64,000 nucleotides of DNA from Bactericera cockerelli (lineage: Eukaryota > Arthropoda > Insecta > Hemiptera > Triozidae): positions 17,036,551-17,100,550 of the forward strand of contig CM044955.1 of the NCBI GenBank assembly GCA_024516035.1, written 5' to 3'. The notes beneath the pieces are model-generated. The model made no database searches. It was not told the origin of the DNA and saw only the letters and a program-made list of their open reading frames with translations. The position numbers and the translations under genes were made by a program. Below are positions 21,505 through 32,159 of the stretch, in pieces; the first letter of the stretch is position 1; every line of letters starts with the position of its first letter.

Positions 21505-21534
<30 letters not shown>
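21505..21534. repeat. Poly(T) run of 30
   Basis: An uninterrupted T run, possibly the tail of a minus-strand retro-insertion. No element body was recognised to its right. Confidence 0.9.
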
Positions 21535-21539
<5 letters not shown>

Positions 21540-21764
21540 CTTAGAAGCCAGGACAAGCCCCTAAAAATCACTTTGCCTTTTCCGAAATCCACCTAAGATC
21601 GGGTAGAAAAGCTAAATATCCATTTTTCTGCTATTATGTTATTAATAGTAGTTATATGTCTTACCTTTTCTTTCTTTTGTTCTATTAATATTGACAATTG
21701 CAAACACTTATGTGTAATAACATGAAAAAAATAAAAACTATTCAATTTTGAATTGCTTTCTAAT

Positions 21765-21825
21765 TTACATATTTTACGGCTGGATGCCCTTCATAATGTC
21801 AAATCTGAGGCTGCCAATGTTTTCT
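21765..21825 (+). repeat. Dispersed repeat R2, copy 2
   Basis: CATATTTTACGGCTGGATGC then CCTTCATAATG and GCCAATG parallel 4450-4500, and the reverse complement of 52575-52612. Confidence 0.6.
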
Positions 21826-21997
21826 GTTATTATCAGCAAGACGAAGTACATCTCTTACAATTGTATAATATCCTGTAATGTTCATTCGATAAAATCCTGA
21901 CCCAATGGACTTCGAGATTCGACTCTGCTTCATTAATATTTCCGTGTTCATAATCTCTGTTATCAGAAGTCCCTCATAATTCTCAGCAGTGGGACAC

Positions 21998-22067
21998 CGG
22001 GGAGGGGGAGTCTGCACAGGTCGCGTGCAGGGGGGGGGGACAGAAACAAGTGCCGGGGGTGGGGGTG
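21998..22067 (+). other. G-rich patch with quadruplex-forming potential
   Basis: Several G runs lie close together: GGGGAGGGGGAG, a run of ten Gs at about 22030-22039, and GGGGGTGGGGGTG. At least four tracts of three or more Gs occur within about 70 bases on the plus strand. This satisfies the usual sequence rule for an intramolecular G-quadruplex, although the loops of 16-21 bases between some tracts are long. No gene start is evident nearby. Confidence 0.6.
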
Positions 22068-22412
22068 ACTCGAGATAATTTTGATTAAACTTTCGCAGAT
22101 GTCATATCGTCGTTAATTCCGTCTTTTATATTCATTGCCACCCCCTCCACTGAAGCTCTTCCCCTCATACTCCATCGTACCCTTTCGCTGTTGCTTTTTT
22201 TTTGCTGTCGATACTCCCGCCGACCCCTTGACTGATATTTGTTGCTTCTCTTTGAAAGAATAAGCTTTTAAAGGCTTGTTTCTATAACTTATTAAAAATG
22301 TTTTTCCTGTATTTACTAATGAATTAATTAGTCAAAATATTCCGAGATTTCAACGATGATATAAAAATTAAAAAAAAAAATTGGTATCAAATACATGATA
22401 CATACATGCCAA

Positions 22413-22442
22413 GATGTCAAAGAGCATGTCCTCTTTGACATC
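22413..22442. repeat. Perfect 12-bp hairpin
   Basis: GATGTCAAAGAG and CTCTTTGACATC are exact complements separated by CATGTC. It lies about 40 bases from the 3' side of a minus-strand SINE head and could belong to that element's body. Confidence 0.8.
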
Positions 22443-22481
22443 AGATGACTGAGGAGGTAACAAATTTATCGTTAGAAAATT

Positions 22482-22554
22482 CTGCCCAACCCGGAGTTCA
22501 AACTCACAACCTCTGGGCCATGGGCAGTAGTTAATACCGTTACACCAGAGATTG
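22482..22554 (-). mobile_element. tRNA-like SINE head (minus strand)
   Basis: The minus strand has CTCTGGTGTAACGGTATTAA (A-box-like) and GTGAGTTTGAACTCCGGG (B box with a short T-stem). The first bases do not pair with the end, so it is a SINE head and not a tRNA gene. Confidence 0.66.
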
Positions 22555-22899
22555 TTTATGCAGAAACATTTATCAGGTTCTTTTGTAAATTTACATTGAA
22601 GTTAATACTAATATTTACTGAGCTACAAATTCGTCTAAGATGCTCCATTCGACAAAAATTGTTTTTTTTTTGACGTTTTTTCTTTATTGAAATACGGTTA
22701 CTTTGATTCTTCTTCTAAATTTACATTAGATATACATACATAGCTTTGAATATTTACTTACAATGCAATGCAGCAATATTTCTCGAGCAATGTCAATCTT
22801 TTATGCATTATGTATCTATGTCACATTTCATACAAACATTAGAAGAACGTCAAATTAAACATTATATTTATGTCATTTCTCCATCTGCTTTTTTCTTTT

Positions 22900-23700
22900 A
22901 CATACATATAGCTTGTTGATATTTCTGTCTTTCTTTATCTCCCCCTTTTTTCCATCACCCTCTCTCCTTCGTTTTCTCTCATTGTCTCCCTCATCTCTTC
23001 TTCTTAGCATCTGGAATGTATAATTTCCGATGAGCAAGACAGAGGAACACTTGTCGAAGACATGTCGAGAGAAATGATGAGCATTGCATCGAAAAATGAG
23101 GATAGTGAGGGAGTGATAGAGAGGGTAGGAGATTTAGGAGGAGGAGGAAGGTAGAGATGAGAGAGGAGGTGATTAGGGGGAGAGGAGTGGATAGGAGAGT
23201 TAGTGGGAGAGTGATGAAGGCGAGAGGGGATCAGAGGGAAAGCATATTGCATTGAAAACTGAAGAAAAGAGTAGGGAAATGAAGAAGAGATCGTGGGAAA
23301 AGAAGATTAAGGGGACAGGAAAAAGAAATAGAGATAGTAGGAGAGTTAGGAGGAGAGAAATGAAGGCGAGAGAGGAGGAGAGGGAGATAAATGATGAGCA
23401 TATTGCATTGGAAATGAAGGAAAGAAAAGGAGAAGAAGGTGAGAGAGGGAGAGGTAGGAGATGATGATTAAGGGGTAGGAGAGAAAGATTAAGGGGGTAG
23501 GAGAAAAAAACGAGGGAGTAGATGAGTTAAGATGAGAGGGGTAGAGTTGGAGGAGAGGGAGAGAAATGATCAGCACATTGCATTGAACACTGAAGGAGAG
23601 AGTAGGAGAGGGAGTGAGAAGGAGAGAGGGGGTAGGAGAAAGAAAAATAGGGGGAAAATTAATATTCATGCGACATTTTCATATCTGTCGTCCCCATGTT
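22900..23700. repeat. Pyrimidine-then-purine low-complexity region
   Basis: About 22915-23005 is pyrimidine-rich. About 23085-23660 is purine-rich, with GGAGAG, GTAGGAGA and GAGGAGGAG words. ATATTGCATTG(G/A)AA words near 23245 and 23399, and a related CATTGCATTGAAC at 23576, suggest a loose long-period duplication of about 150-180 bp. Frames on both strands here are compositional. Confidence 0.82.
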
Positions 23701-24294
23701 CTTGGCTCCCTCCCCTTACTGACGCCTCTCATACTTTTGTTCATCTTTCCTCTTTTATCTTTCCGATGTAATATTAATATTTATAAAATATGTACCAATA
23801 TATTTTTCTTGAAATTACTTTTTCCATCGATGTTTAAATAGAAAAATATTTCTATCGCATCTCTTTATTTCACCACTCTTCCTTTTTCTCTTCCTCCTCT
23901 TATTTTTTTCTATTTTCTCTTCGTGGTTCTCTTTTTTTACATCTATACTTCAATTGGAAAAAAATATGATCATGATACCCTATTGGTTTTTCAATATTGA
24001 GATCAAGTACGTGTATGAATTAGTAATTAAAAAAAACTCAAGAGTTTCTGAAGAAAAAGTGAGGAAGATCTCACACATGTTCTCAATATTATGCACACCT
24101 TGTACTCAGAATGACAGTCGTGAGGGAATCAAATATTTAGGGTGGTGCGGAAGAATATGCCAATGGGCAAACTATAACACAGAACACTAACGTCTAAACT
24201 CTAAACTTTTAAAGTAGGTGTTGATTAATGTCTACGATTTTTTTTTTTTTTTTTTCTCTCTCTCTTTTTAATGTGATGATTTCTTTTTTTTATT

Positions 24295-24450
24295 ACTCGG
24301 GTTTAACTTCGCTTTCAACTGTATGGTCATAATATAACGACGAGGGTGTTACGCTCCATTCGCAGGAAACTAACAAACCCACATTAATCTCACCCAGCCT
24401 GGGTTGGGCGGGAATGCCAGCATCACGAAGCTTTCACTTTGCTGGATGTT
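24295..24450 (+). repeat. Dispersed repeat R1, copy 3
   Basis: TTCGCTTTCAACTGTATGGT, GACGAGGGTGTTACGCTCC, ATTCGCAGGAAACTAACAAA and CTCACCCAGCCTGGGTTGGG appear in the same order as in copy 1. It continues with CATCACGAAGCTTTCACTTT, extending the known element. Confidence 0.75.
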
Positions 24451-24555
24451 GATGATTTCTTTATTTGAACCTTTCGATCAGCCGCCAACCGCTGAGCCAT
24501 TTCCTTAATAGCGACTGAAGGACTCACATCTGTCGCTGTTTACCACGCTCACACT

Positions 24556-24816
24556 ATGGAGTCCATAGGGAACTTCCCCCACTCCTTACCTTACTTTTCC
24601 CCTCTCGCCTTTTCTACACCATCCCTCATCCACTTCTTCCCTGAAGTTGGCCCTCCTCGCGTGCTCTACGCCACTCCTCACCATTCCACGATGATTCCCC
24701 TCCACCCTTACCCCTACAGCTACCCCCACCACAGAGTAACGCACTTGTCACACCGTGTGAAAGCTCTCACGGAATCCCCCAGAGATCCCCCTCTAGCTTT
24801 CTGTCCCGTCTATTAG
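24556..24816 (+). other. Proline/histidine-rich open frame of 86 codons, status unclear
   Basis: ATG at 24556 in a fair context (ACTATGG) opens a frame to TAG at 24814. It contains PLHPYPYSYPHHRVTHLSH and several proline-serine patches. The DNA is cytosine-rich and clearly less AT-rich than its flanks. No signal peptide, known domain or splice site was recognised. It may be a real small exon, or only the consequence of a C-rich patch. Base composition unlike the neighbours is the main reason to list it. Confidence 0.2.
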
Positions 24817-25455
24817 CGTGGAACTATCATTCCCCCTCCAGCCCTCTTATCATGTTCCCCTCCTGTGTCCTTGATGTGCTTTTCATTTTATTATCAGTGT
24901 TTTTCTCCGCTATTTCCATCAAAATGATGATTAGATTTGATTGTGTCAGAGGCTTTCCCACGATCAATTTGCTGTATGTATGTTACTGGAGATTTATCTA
25001 AATGGCGTAATCATGGGAGCCACCCATGGGAGCCATCAAACCCATGGGCGGTGGGCAGACGCTGGATGTGACGTGGGGGGATTTTTACCCAAAATTAAAT
25101 AAAAGTACATATAGGTTATATGTATAGGTAGTGTCTCTTTGCTAAATCGGTCATATGACATTAGATGTGAGTTGATTGACCTTATTCACTAAAGACAATA
25201 ATTTTGGAAGTCACCAGAGTTATAGGAATCTAGAGAACTAGGCTGCCTTTTTCTGTGTATCACCTAATACCTATAATAAGTAGTTCCTGTAAGTGCTTTC
25301 TGTAAATTGGTCATTTGAAAAAGTGCTGCTGATTGGTCAAATTGTCCCTTGTACCAACAAAAAAAAAATCAATTGTCTTTGAGTTTAACTCCTGAACTTC
25401 CCATGTGAAATAAGCTTATAGCCACCTTACTTAGAGAGTATTTCAATGAAACAAA

Positions 25456-25752
25456 GCACTACTGTTAAAAAGAATTAAATCCATCATAGTTGTTTGGCAG
25501 TCTAGCCACAGATCGAATAGAAAAGAAGAAGTAATCTTGACTAGAATGCGTATTGGACATACTTTATTAACTCATGGCCATTTATTCCGAAGAGAAAATC
25601 CCCCTGACTGTGAATGTGGAGTTCAACTCACAGTTGTACTCATCTTGGTATGTCCTGTACTCACCCCTATTCGAACATCCCTATCTACCCCTCCTTCTCT
25701 TGAGGATGATAAAAACGGGATAGATTCTCTCGTGCTATACCCGTTTATTTAG
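25456..25752 (+). pseudogene. Non-LTR retrotransposon C-terminal ribonuclease-H relic
   Basis: The frame from GCA at 25456 reads LLKRIK, then WQSSHRSNRKEEVILTRM, then RIGHTLLTHGHLFRRENPPD, a CECG zinc-knuckle-like pair, LTVVLILVCPVL and on to a stop at 25752. The order W..S..R, RIGHT, LTHG, CxCG, LTV is the signature of the end of Jockey/CR1-type ORF2 proteins. An expected HILLECP is changed here (LILVCP). Only about 100 residues remain, so it is a 5'-truncated dead copy. The following 60 bases (ACGGTGTGAATGACC) look like the element's 3' UTR. Confidence 0.86.
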
Positions 25753-25829
25753 AAAAATCTAAACTTGGAAACGGTGTGAATGACCACTGATGTTAAAGCA
25801 CCCAAATTAAAAAAAGGCACTACTGGTTT

Positions 25830-28390
25830 TGTATCCTTTTTTTTTTTTTGGTAAACAACTCTCTCTTTGGGAATAGTCTTCCTTTAATTGGGAATGGCTC
25901 TGATTGGGAATAAGAAATGGTATACTTTAATCTTCGTTGTAATCTTGTTTTAAAATTTAGTTCCAAGTCTCTTTGTACTTCAAGAACTTATACAATCATT
26001 AAACTTGACCTCTAATGATAAGAGTGAGATCTTTGCCGTCTAGGCTGAAGAGACACAAACATTTACAGTATTTATTATTATTTTATTTATTTATTTTTTA
26101 ACAAATCCTACATTTTTATATGCCTTCAGAGGGTTCAAAAATGGGAAAACACATAATTTTAAGATTGAGGGATAATTACCTGGCATTAGAACTTAAAATT
26201 CGAGGGGTTTCAAGCCATTCCTCCCCCCCACCCACCTCATATTTCAACGTCTAACCTGTCGTAAAGATATTAACTCCAAGAATTAGATAATAGGTTTATC
26301 CTATTACCAACAGATTATGTTAAAATTAATAACATAGTTACTTCATGTTTTCAGAATATAATCTGTTCAAAAAAATTCGCTCTCTAAGATCTTTATTAGG
26401 TCGTTTATTTTTTTAAACAAAATAGCTTGAAGGTATTTTGGTGAGTTCTTCTATTTTAATGTTTAGAAGAGAGAGAGAGAATACAATAAAAAAAAACGCC
26501 TCCTTGAAACAGTGATTTTTCTTCGTTATGTACCTATTAGAAAGTTAGATAGATATAATTTGCAGTAGAAATGATACAGATATAAACAAAGGAAGTATCT
26601 CTGCCCTTATAAGCTAGAGGGCTTTAATCTATTTCTTTCTATTTTTCTACTTTATTAGGTCGAAAACATAACCTTTCTGAAATGAGATTTTCTAGTGGAG
26701 ATAAGGAGAACCAATTATGTTAGCACACACCAATTTGAAACCGTTTCTAGTGACTGTAGATTAGGCAATTTATCTCGTTTTTTGGGTATAAGTTTAGATG
26801 TATATTAAAAGAAGATTAAACTATTATATATATTAAAATTATAAGGAGATTTTAGCATAAGATAAATGTAATGGGGTGAGTCCTAGAAGCACAAAACTGA
26901 TTTGTAGTTTAATATATTCCGAGTAAAAATTACAAAGAAATTTAAGATCCATTGTTCGGATCATCATGTATAATCAAATTCTCAAAGAAAAGAAGGAAAA
27001 ATCTACCACCTAGATTGTACTAAATGTCAATAATGATCAGACTAAATCAAACCTTTATCTCCCAAACACTCTACATTAACTATGCATTAAAAGAAAGTAA
27101 AAGTACAGTAAAAGCCCCGTGTGCTGAAAATAGCATTAGAGTTCATAGATGAAGAAAAGTATAATGGTATACATTTGGAAAGCAAGGAGGTTTTTTAAAA
27201 AAAAAAATGAAAATTAACTTAAAGATGTAGAAGAGATAAACCAACAAGAAAGGATTGAGAGGAGGAATTGAAGAAAATAATAAAAAAAAACTCTACTTAT
27301 AGATAGACTATAGAGCTTTCCTATAGTAATAAATAGTCCATACCATGCAAGGAAAAATCTGGTTATTGTTGGGGAATAACTAGGTAATGCGTTGGTAAGT
27401 AACATAAATACAGATAGGTACTACTTATAAAACTGTCAAAATTGAAGCATTTGTTGAGATTTACCGCGTTACATATTGACCAACTACCAACAAAAAAAAC
27501 TGACATCACGAAAAAGATAGACTTATCTCACTTATCTTTAGAGATATCATTACGTTGTATATATTTATTGTTCAAGCTACCTACCAACCTGGTACATTTG
27601 CAAACAGCCAAGTCTTCTTACAGTTCAAAATCTTGGAAATGCAAGGAAACCTTACACTAAGTCAGCGATAAATCCATTTCTTCGAAAGAATACTGTACAC
27701 CTCTCTGCTTCCAAGGTATAAATTACTACCTCATGGAATTGGTTGAGAGAAATACGATTATACCAAGCTTCTTAGTCTAGCTGCCTAAAGAATGGTAGTC
27801 CTGGACCCGCCATGCCCGGTAACTTGGACCTCAAACACAAAGCCAGAGCTTCCAGAACATAAAACCAGCATTTCATCAGAACGTGTAAAACAATAATTAT
27901 ACCTTCAGGACTGGAAGAAATACAGTGTGGGCTCACAAGTGAGTTTTGTAGAGTAGAGTTTTCTGATTCATAAACTGATGAATTCTAGTTTCATATAAAA
28001 TATTACATTATTATACTTACCTGATGAAGTCAGTTTCATAAACTGTCAAACTATGTAAACTTTCCTTCTGGGATTTTGATAAATATAAATACAAATTAAG
28101 TTACGATGTAAGCCTTAGTGACGTCAAAGGTTTCAATAGAATCACTACAAAAGTAAATAAGTCAAATTTACTGACGACACATAAGTTACCTTCAAAAATT
28201 TACGAACAAACCCAAAGAATCAAATTGCACTTTTAGAGTACTTTTTCAATATCAAATCATAATAAATTATGATCCATTCGAAGACGAGTCTAGTAGTCCA
28301 AAAGAATTGTAAGTTCAGATCCCACCCAATGTAGTAAGTATGTATGAAAAACTCATTTATTTGAGAACTTGTCTACGAAAAAATGACACT
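25830..28390. other. AT-rich stretch without a recognised gene
   Basis: Contains short A and T runs, a small GA run near 26466-26482 and short frames without motifs. A slightly GC-richer segment at about 27780-27880 is not recognised. Confidence 0.5.
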
Positions 28391-28394
28391 AAAA

Positions 28395-29117
28395 CAATTT
28401 TGAACTGAATTAGACTTGAAATTCTCGTTTGGCAGTAGATATACATAAAATAATAAGAAGGTTTTTGACATTTTCATGTCTTTGCTCTGGCACATAACCA
28501 AAATTATGTGACGAAATTATGTAACGATATTATGTAACGATATTATGTAACAAAATATCGAATTGTAAAGAGAGAGAAGTCTTCTAATATCGGATATCGA
28601 TATTATGGTTTCGATATTATCGATATACCTAATATCGATATTTTCGTTTCGATATTGCAACCCTAAGAGAAGAGGGAAAGTGTGTGTCATGCGCACAATA
28701 CGAAATTTGGTCAGTTGGGTTTTGGACCTTGAATAGTAAAGATGAAAATGTCGAAATGGTTGCAGACTCGTATGCAAGCGTTTTTGACATTTTCATGTCT
28801 TTGCTCTGGCACATAACCAAAATTATGTGACGAAATTATGTAACGATATTTTTATCTATTTATGTAGGTAAGTTATTTATATTCATTACGTAAATATAGC
28901 TGTTATAACAGTAATATACAGGTAAGTAGATACTACTGTATGAAATTTGATTTTTCCTAAATAAGTAGGTACTTCGGTACTTTTCAGGTAAATAAATCTC
29001 TTTACCACCAGTAGACTAGGTTAAGAGATTCAGGTAAATAAATCTCTTAACCTTATTATTATTTTATGTATATCTACTGCCGAACGAGAATTTCAAGTCT
29101 AATTCAGGACAAAATTA
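28395..29117. mobile_element. 723-bp fold-back element with 67-bp terminal inverted repeats
   Basis: 28395-28461 and the reverse complement of 29051-29117 agree almost completely. Shared blocks include GAATTAGACTTGAAATTCTC and GGCAGTAGATATACATAAAA. Inside the left arm a 71-bp segment (28461-28531) is directly repeated at 28780-28850. Between those copies lie several ATATCGATA words. The right part has a perfect 11-bp stem (GGTTAAGAGAT / ATCTCTTAACC). There is no transposase. I found no clear target duplication, so the superfamily is unknown. Confidence 0.78.
28461..28850. repeat. 71-bp direct repeat pair inside the fold-back element
   Basis: GTTTTTGACATTTTCATGTC, TTTGCTCTGGCACATAACC and AAAATTATGTGACG appear in both copies (28461-28531 and 28780-28850) with essentially no differences. 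They are far better conserved than most repeats here. This implies a recent duplication or gene conversion. A short GTAACGATATTAT unit is tandem after the first copy. Confidence 0.9.
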
Positions 29118-29377
29118 TTTCGGTAAAGAAATCTCTTTACCACCCGGTAGGTAAATTTTACGTCCATATTATTCATGTAATGCCCTGCATATCGTTGCTC
29201 TAATACATAGCTGGAAATATTAATAGAAAACTAAGTGCAGGTTGCACAGGTGATTAAGTTCATCTCCTCCTCCCAGGATACAAGACACGTCAGGTCGGCT
29301 ACCTCCAGAACCAGAATCTCAGAGGAGCAGAGGAGCTTTTCAAAACTTGGTCCACAGCTTCTTCAACACTTGAAGTG

Positions 29378-29464
29378 AAAACAGTTATCATAATTGTGTT
29401 AATTATTTTCGTGATATCACAACTACTCAAACTCACTTTACTAGTGAGTTTGAGTAGTTGTGAT
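29378..29464 (-). mobile_element. Family-A SINE tail ending in a perfect hairpin
   Basis: 29383-29440 contains GTTATCATAATTGTGTTAAT and GATATCACAACTACTC, the family-A tail on the minus strand, without a tRNA head. From 29416 to 29464 the sequence is a perfect inverted repeat: 22-bp arms (29416-29437 and 29443-29464) around a 5-base loop. The body segment has been duplicated in reverse. Confidence 0.76.
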
Positions 29465-29465
29465 T

Positions 29466-29618
29466 AAATTCATCACAACTGAGAGCTTTTGCAGTACTTC
29501 AGGGCACTTTACCTTAACATCCATGTCACTACAGTTAAAATTCTCCGCTCCGGTCGGGATTCGAACCCGCAACCTCCGGGTCAGCAACCAATGCTCTTAA
29601 CCACTGGGCCACGGAGGT
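29466..29618 (-). mobile_element. tRNA-derived SINE, family B (minus strand)
   Basis: The head (29618-29545) begins CCTCCGTGGCCCAGTGG (A box), passes AGAGCATTGGTTGCTGACC and has a consensus B box, GCGGGTTCGAATCCCG. The 3' end continues CCGGAGCGG, pairing only partly with the 5' end. The body likely includes the reverse complement of 29470-29540. It directly follows the family-A hairpin. Confidence 0.76.
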
Positions 29619-29639
29619 AGGCTCAGTTGAGAAAAAAAA

Positions 29640-31440
29640 GTATAGTTGTTAGTAGACTTTCTTCTGATTAACTCATTTTTGGTCAATATTCAGAACAGCA
29701 AAATCATTGTAATGATATTACCCAGAGATATCGCTCTTTGGTTTTGTTGTAAGTAAATACAATGTCATGTGCATCGATGGAACGTGGAATTCTCAAATTT
29801 TCATAAGATGGCTGAAGTTGCAGAAAATTACTTCAAAGTTAGTGCTTATAACTCAGAAGTGACCACTGTAAATCGAACAATTGTGATTCTTGCATTTCCC
29901 GGGCATAACAATAAAGCTAACTGAGATTGATGTGGGTAAATGGATTCCAGCGAATCCATTTTCCAGGGTAAAGGACACATCACTCCTCTCGAATTATCTA
30001 TGAAATTCAAAGAAGTTGGAGACAATAAGAGGAATCTAGTTTGCATGTGTGACCAGAGAGCAGTTCCTGGAGTAGAACGTGTCATCCATACAAAAAAATC
30101 GTCTGAATTGTCAACACGTGCCGCTCTAAGTACACCAATGTAGTGTTAACCACAAATACTGATACATTTGGTGGTGTCTTTCAAGTATTCTGTATTCCTG
30201 CTCTGTTTCAATTTCGAGAACTGAACTTACCACGTACGTGATGGTCGGTAACTCGGTACATGCCCTAGCAAGTAGCAAGTACTAAGTAGTATGCACCAAC
30301 TGCTATCTTCTCTGGTGAACTCATTTTCGAAATTATCTTCTGCATATATCAACGTAAAATAATGCACCCGAGCTGGTAGCCCTAGAATTACGTCTTCTTC
30401 AGAAGCTCCTCATTTTAAATTAAAAATTCAAAAAGTAAGACGGTAGAAGACTCCAACCAAGAGACTAGTTGAAACTGTCTGACATATTATTGTGAAATCG
30501 AAATTATTCTCCCAAATTATATCATTTCAAATAGGTATTCCTCATTCTGGTAGGAGCCCCAGGTCTATCATTATGTACTATTAGATGTGTATCTGCGCCC
30601 TGCACATCAAGTGACCGACATAACTCAGGAGTTCTCTGTCGGGTTTCAAGAGGGTCAAGTGAACTAGATATAGGATTGTGTGTGTGGAATTATGGATTAT
30701 GTAAATTTCAAATTCCATTTCGTAGGTTGCCTTAAATTTTTGATAACGAATAGAACAATGGTCTAGTCTTATAGATGAGCTTTTTGAATATAATTGCCTC
30801 CAAAATCTCCAAATTATTTCTAGACGCATCAAGCAAATGTATATTTCTTTGCTCGTCTCGGATTAAAAATAACGATTAGGGATTTTTGGTTGAAAGATTA
30901 ACGTCAAAATATCAGTCGCCAGCAGAATTAGTCCGCATCAAATGGAACTGGAGCTACTTTTACCAAATAATACCAATAGAGTTTTATCCGGAATGTTTTT
31001 TTCAAAGAATATGGTCACACATGTCCTGCATGCTCATCAGTTCCAATTCTCTTCAACGAGAATATCTCTGTAGGAGTCCGAAAAATAAATTTATTACCTA
31101 TACGAAAGGTTACCAAGTTACCTAGACAACTACCACTTGCCAATAACTTGTGTAGAAATTCTTTTTTACAAATAATCCTTTACACTAATTTCCTGAAGGT
31201 TTCAGTGTTATTAGTTGTAAAGACTCATCTCAAAGTGTTATAATATAAAAACTGATATTGCACATTGCACACAGTCTATTGCTGCTGAAATTATAAAATT
31301 GAGCCCTGAAGTAATGCCACACGGCGGTTCCAGGGCATAAATAAGAAACGATAAATGAAGGGGTTTTTAGACGGTAAAAAACCTTCTCGCTGGCTCACAG
31401 GAACTTACCTACGCCGGTGTTTGATGCAAATTTTCCCCTT
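29640..31440. other. Stretch without a recognised gene
   Basis: At 29846-30143 frames of 79 codons (minus) and 67 codons (plus) overlap and neither has a motif. A 9-bp hairpin (AATGGATTC / GAATCCATT) lies at 29938-29959. No repeat from elsewhere in the window was seen. Confidence 0.45.
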
Positions 31441-31444
31441 CTCT

Positions 31445-31470
<26 letters not shown>
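31445..31470. repeat. Poly(A) run of 26
   Basis: An uninterrupted A run that could mark the 3' end of a plus-strand retro-insertion. Nothing recognisable precedes it. Confidence 0.9.
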
Positions 31471-31475
<5 letters not shown>

Positions 31476-31822
31476 TGTAAACATCACACGACTTTCCTTA
31501 TCCCCCAAAAAGAAGTCGAATTCCGCCACTGGTGACTCAACGGTAACGGATAGTTAAAAATCAGTGCCAAATTCGTAATCAGCACCTTAAAATCATTGGA
31601 TTTGATATGTCGCAACCCCCATCTGGGGTAAATAATAAAAAAGTTAGTCCAAGCGGGTCCCCCCAAAATACCGGTAAATTGAGGCCGGGTTCCAAAAAGT
31701 TCAAGATATCAAAAAAATGATGAGAATAGACCCCTATTATTTTTTTAATCCGAGAAAATGTTGTTCTCCAACTTTTTTTGTATCTTTAACCAATTCAAAG
31801 AAGCGGCGCTTGCAGCTAATAT

Positions 31823-31963
31823 TTGCGGCCCTGCGGCCGCAGAATGCGGCCGATTTCAACCAAAAGTTTCATGGTTCGTCTGGTGTATAAAATGAATTAC
31901 CATACCAAATTTCAAGTCTCTAGCTCTTACCGTTCTCGAGATATCCTGTTTACACACACACAC

Positions 31964-32017
<54 letters not shown>

Positions 32018-32150
32018 GCACGGACCAATGGCTGAAAACAACTTTTTTGGTGTCCTGAGGCTATGATTCGTCCAGAAATGTGAAAAACTGGGTAGGTCAA
32101 ATTTTCGACGAATACAATACTTTCCTTATTATAGATAAGGAAAGTAAAAA
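31823..32150 (-). repeat. Dispersed repeat R4, copy 1, with an (ACAG)n expansion
   Basis: Shared blocks with 58.1 kb in opposite orientation include TTCATGGTTCGTCTGG, ACCAAATTTCAAGTCTC, CGTTCTCGAGATATCCTG, GGACCAATGGCTGAAAACAA and CTGAGGCTATGATTCG. Between them is (AC)n followed by about 13 copies of ACAG (31951-32017). The outer end carries a perfect 12-bp hairpin, TACTTTCCTTAT / ATAAGGAAAGTA (32118-32146), and then an A run. Overlapping frames reading QTDRQTDR or VCLSVCLS are artefacts of the microsatellite. Confidence 0.85.
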
Positions 32151-32159
32151 AAAAAAAAG

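Noticed and set aside
23004..23841. Frames over the purine-rich region
   Set aside because: Low-complexity DNA, no motif, opposite strands open simultaneously.
29846..30143. Frames of 79 codons (minus) and 67 codons (plus)
   Set aside because: Overlapping antisense frames without motifs, splice signals or start context to choose between them.
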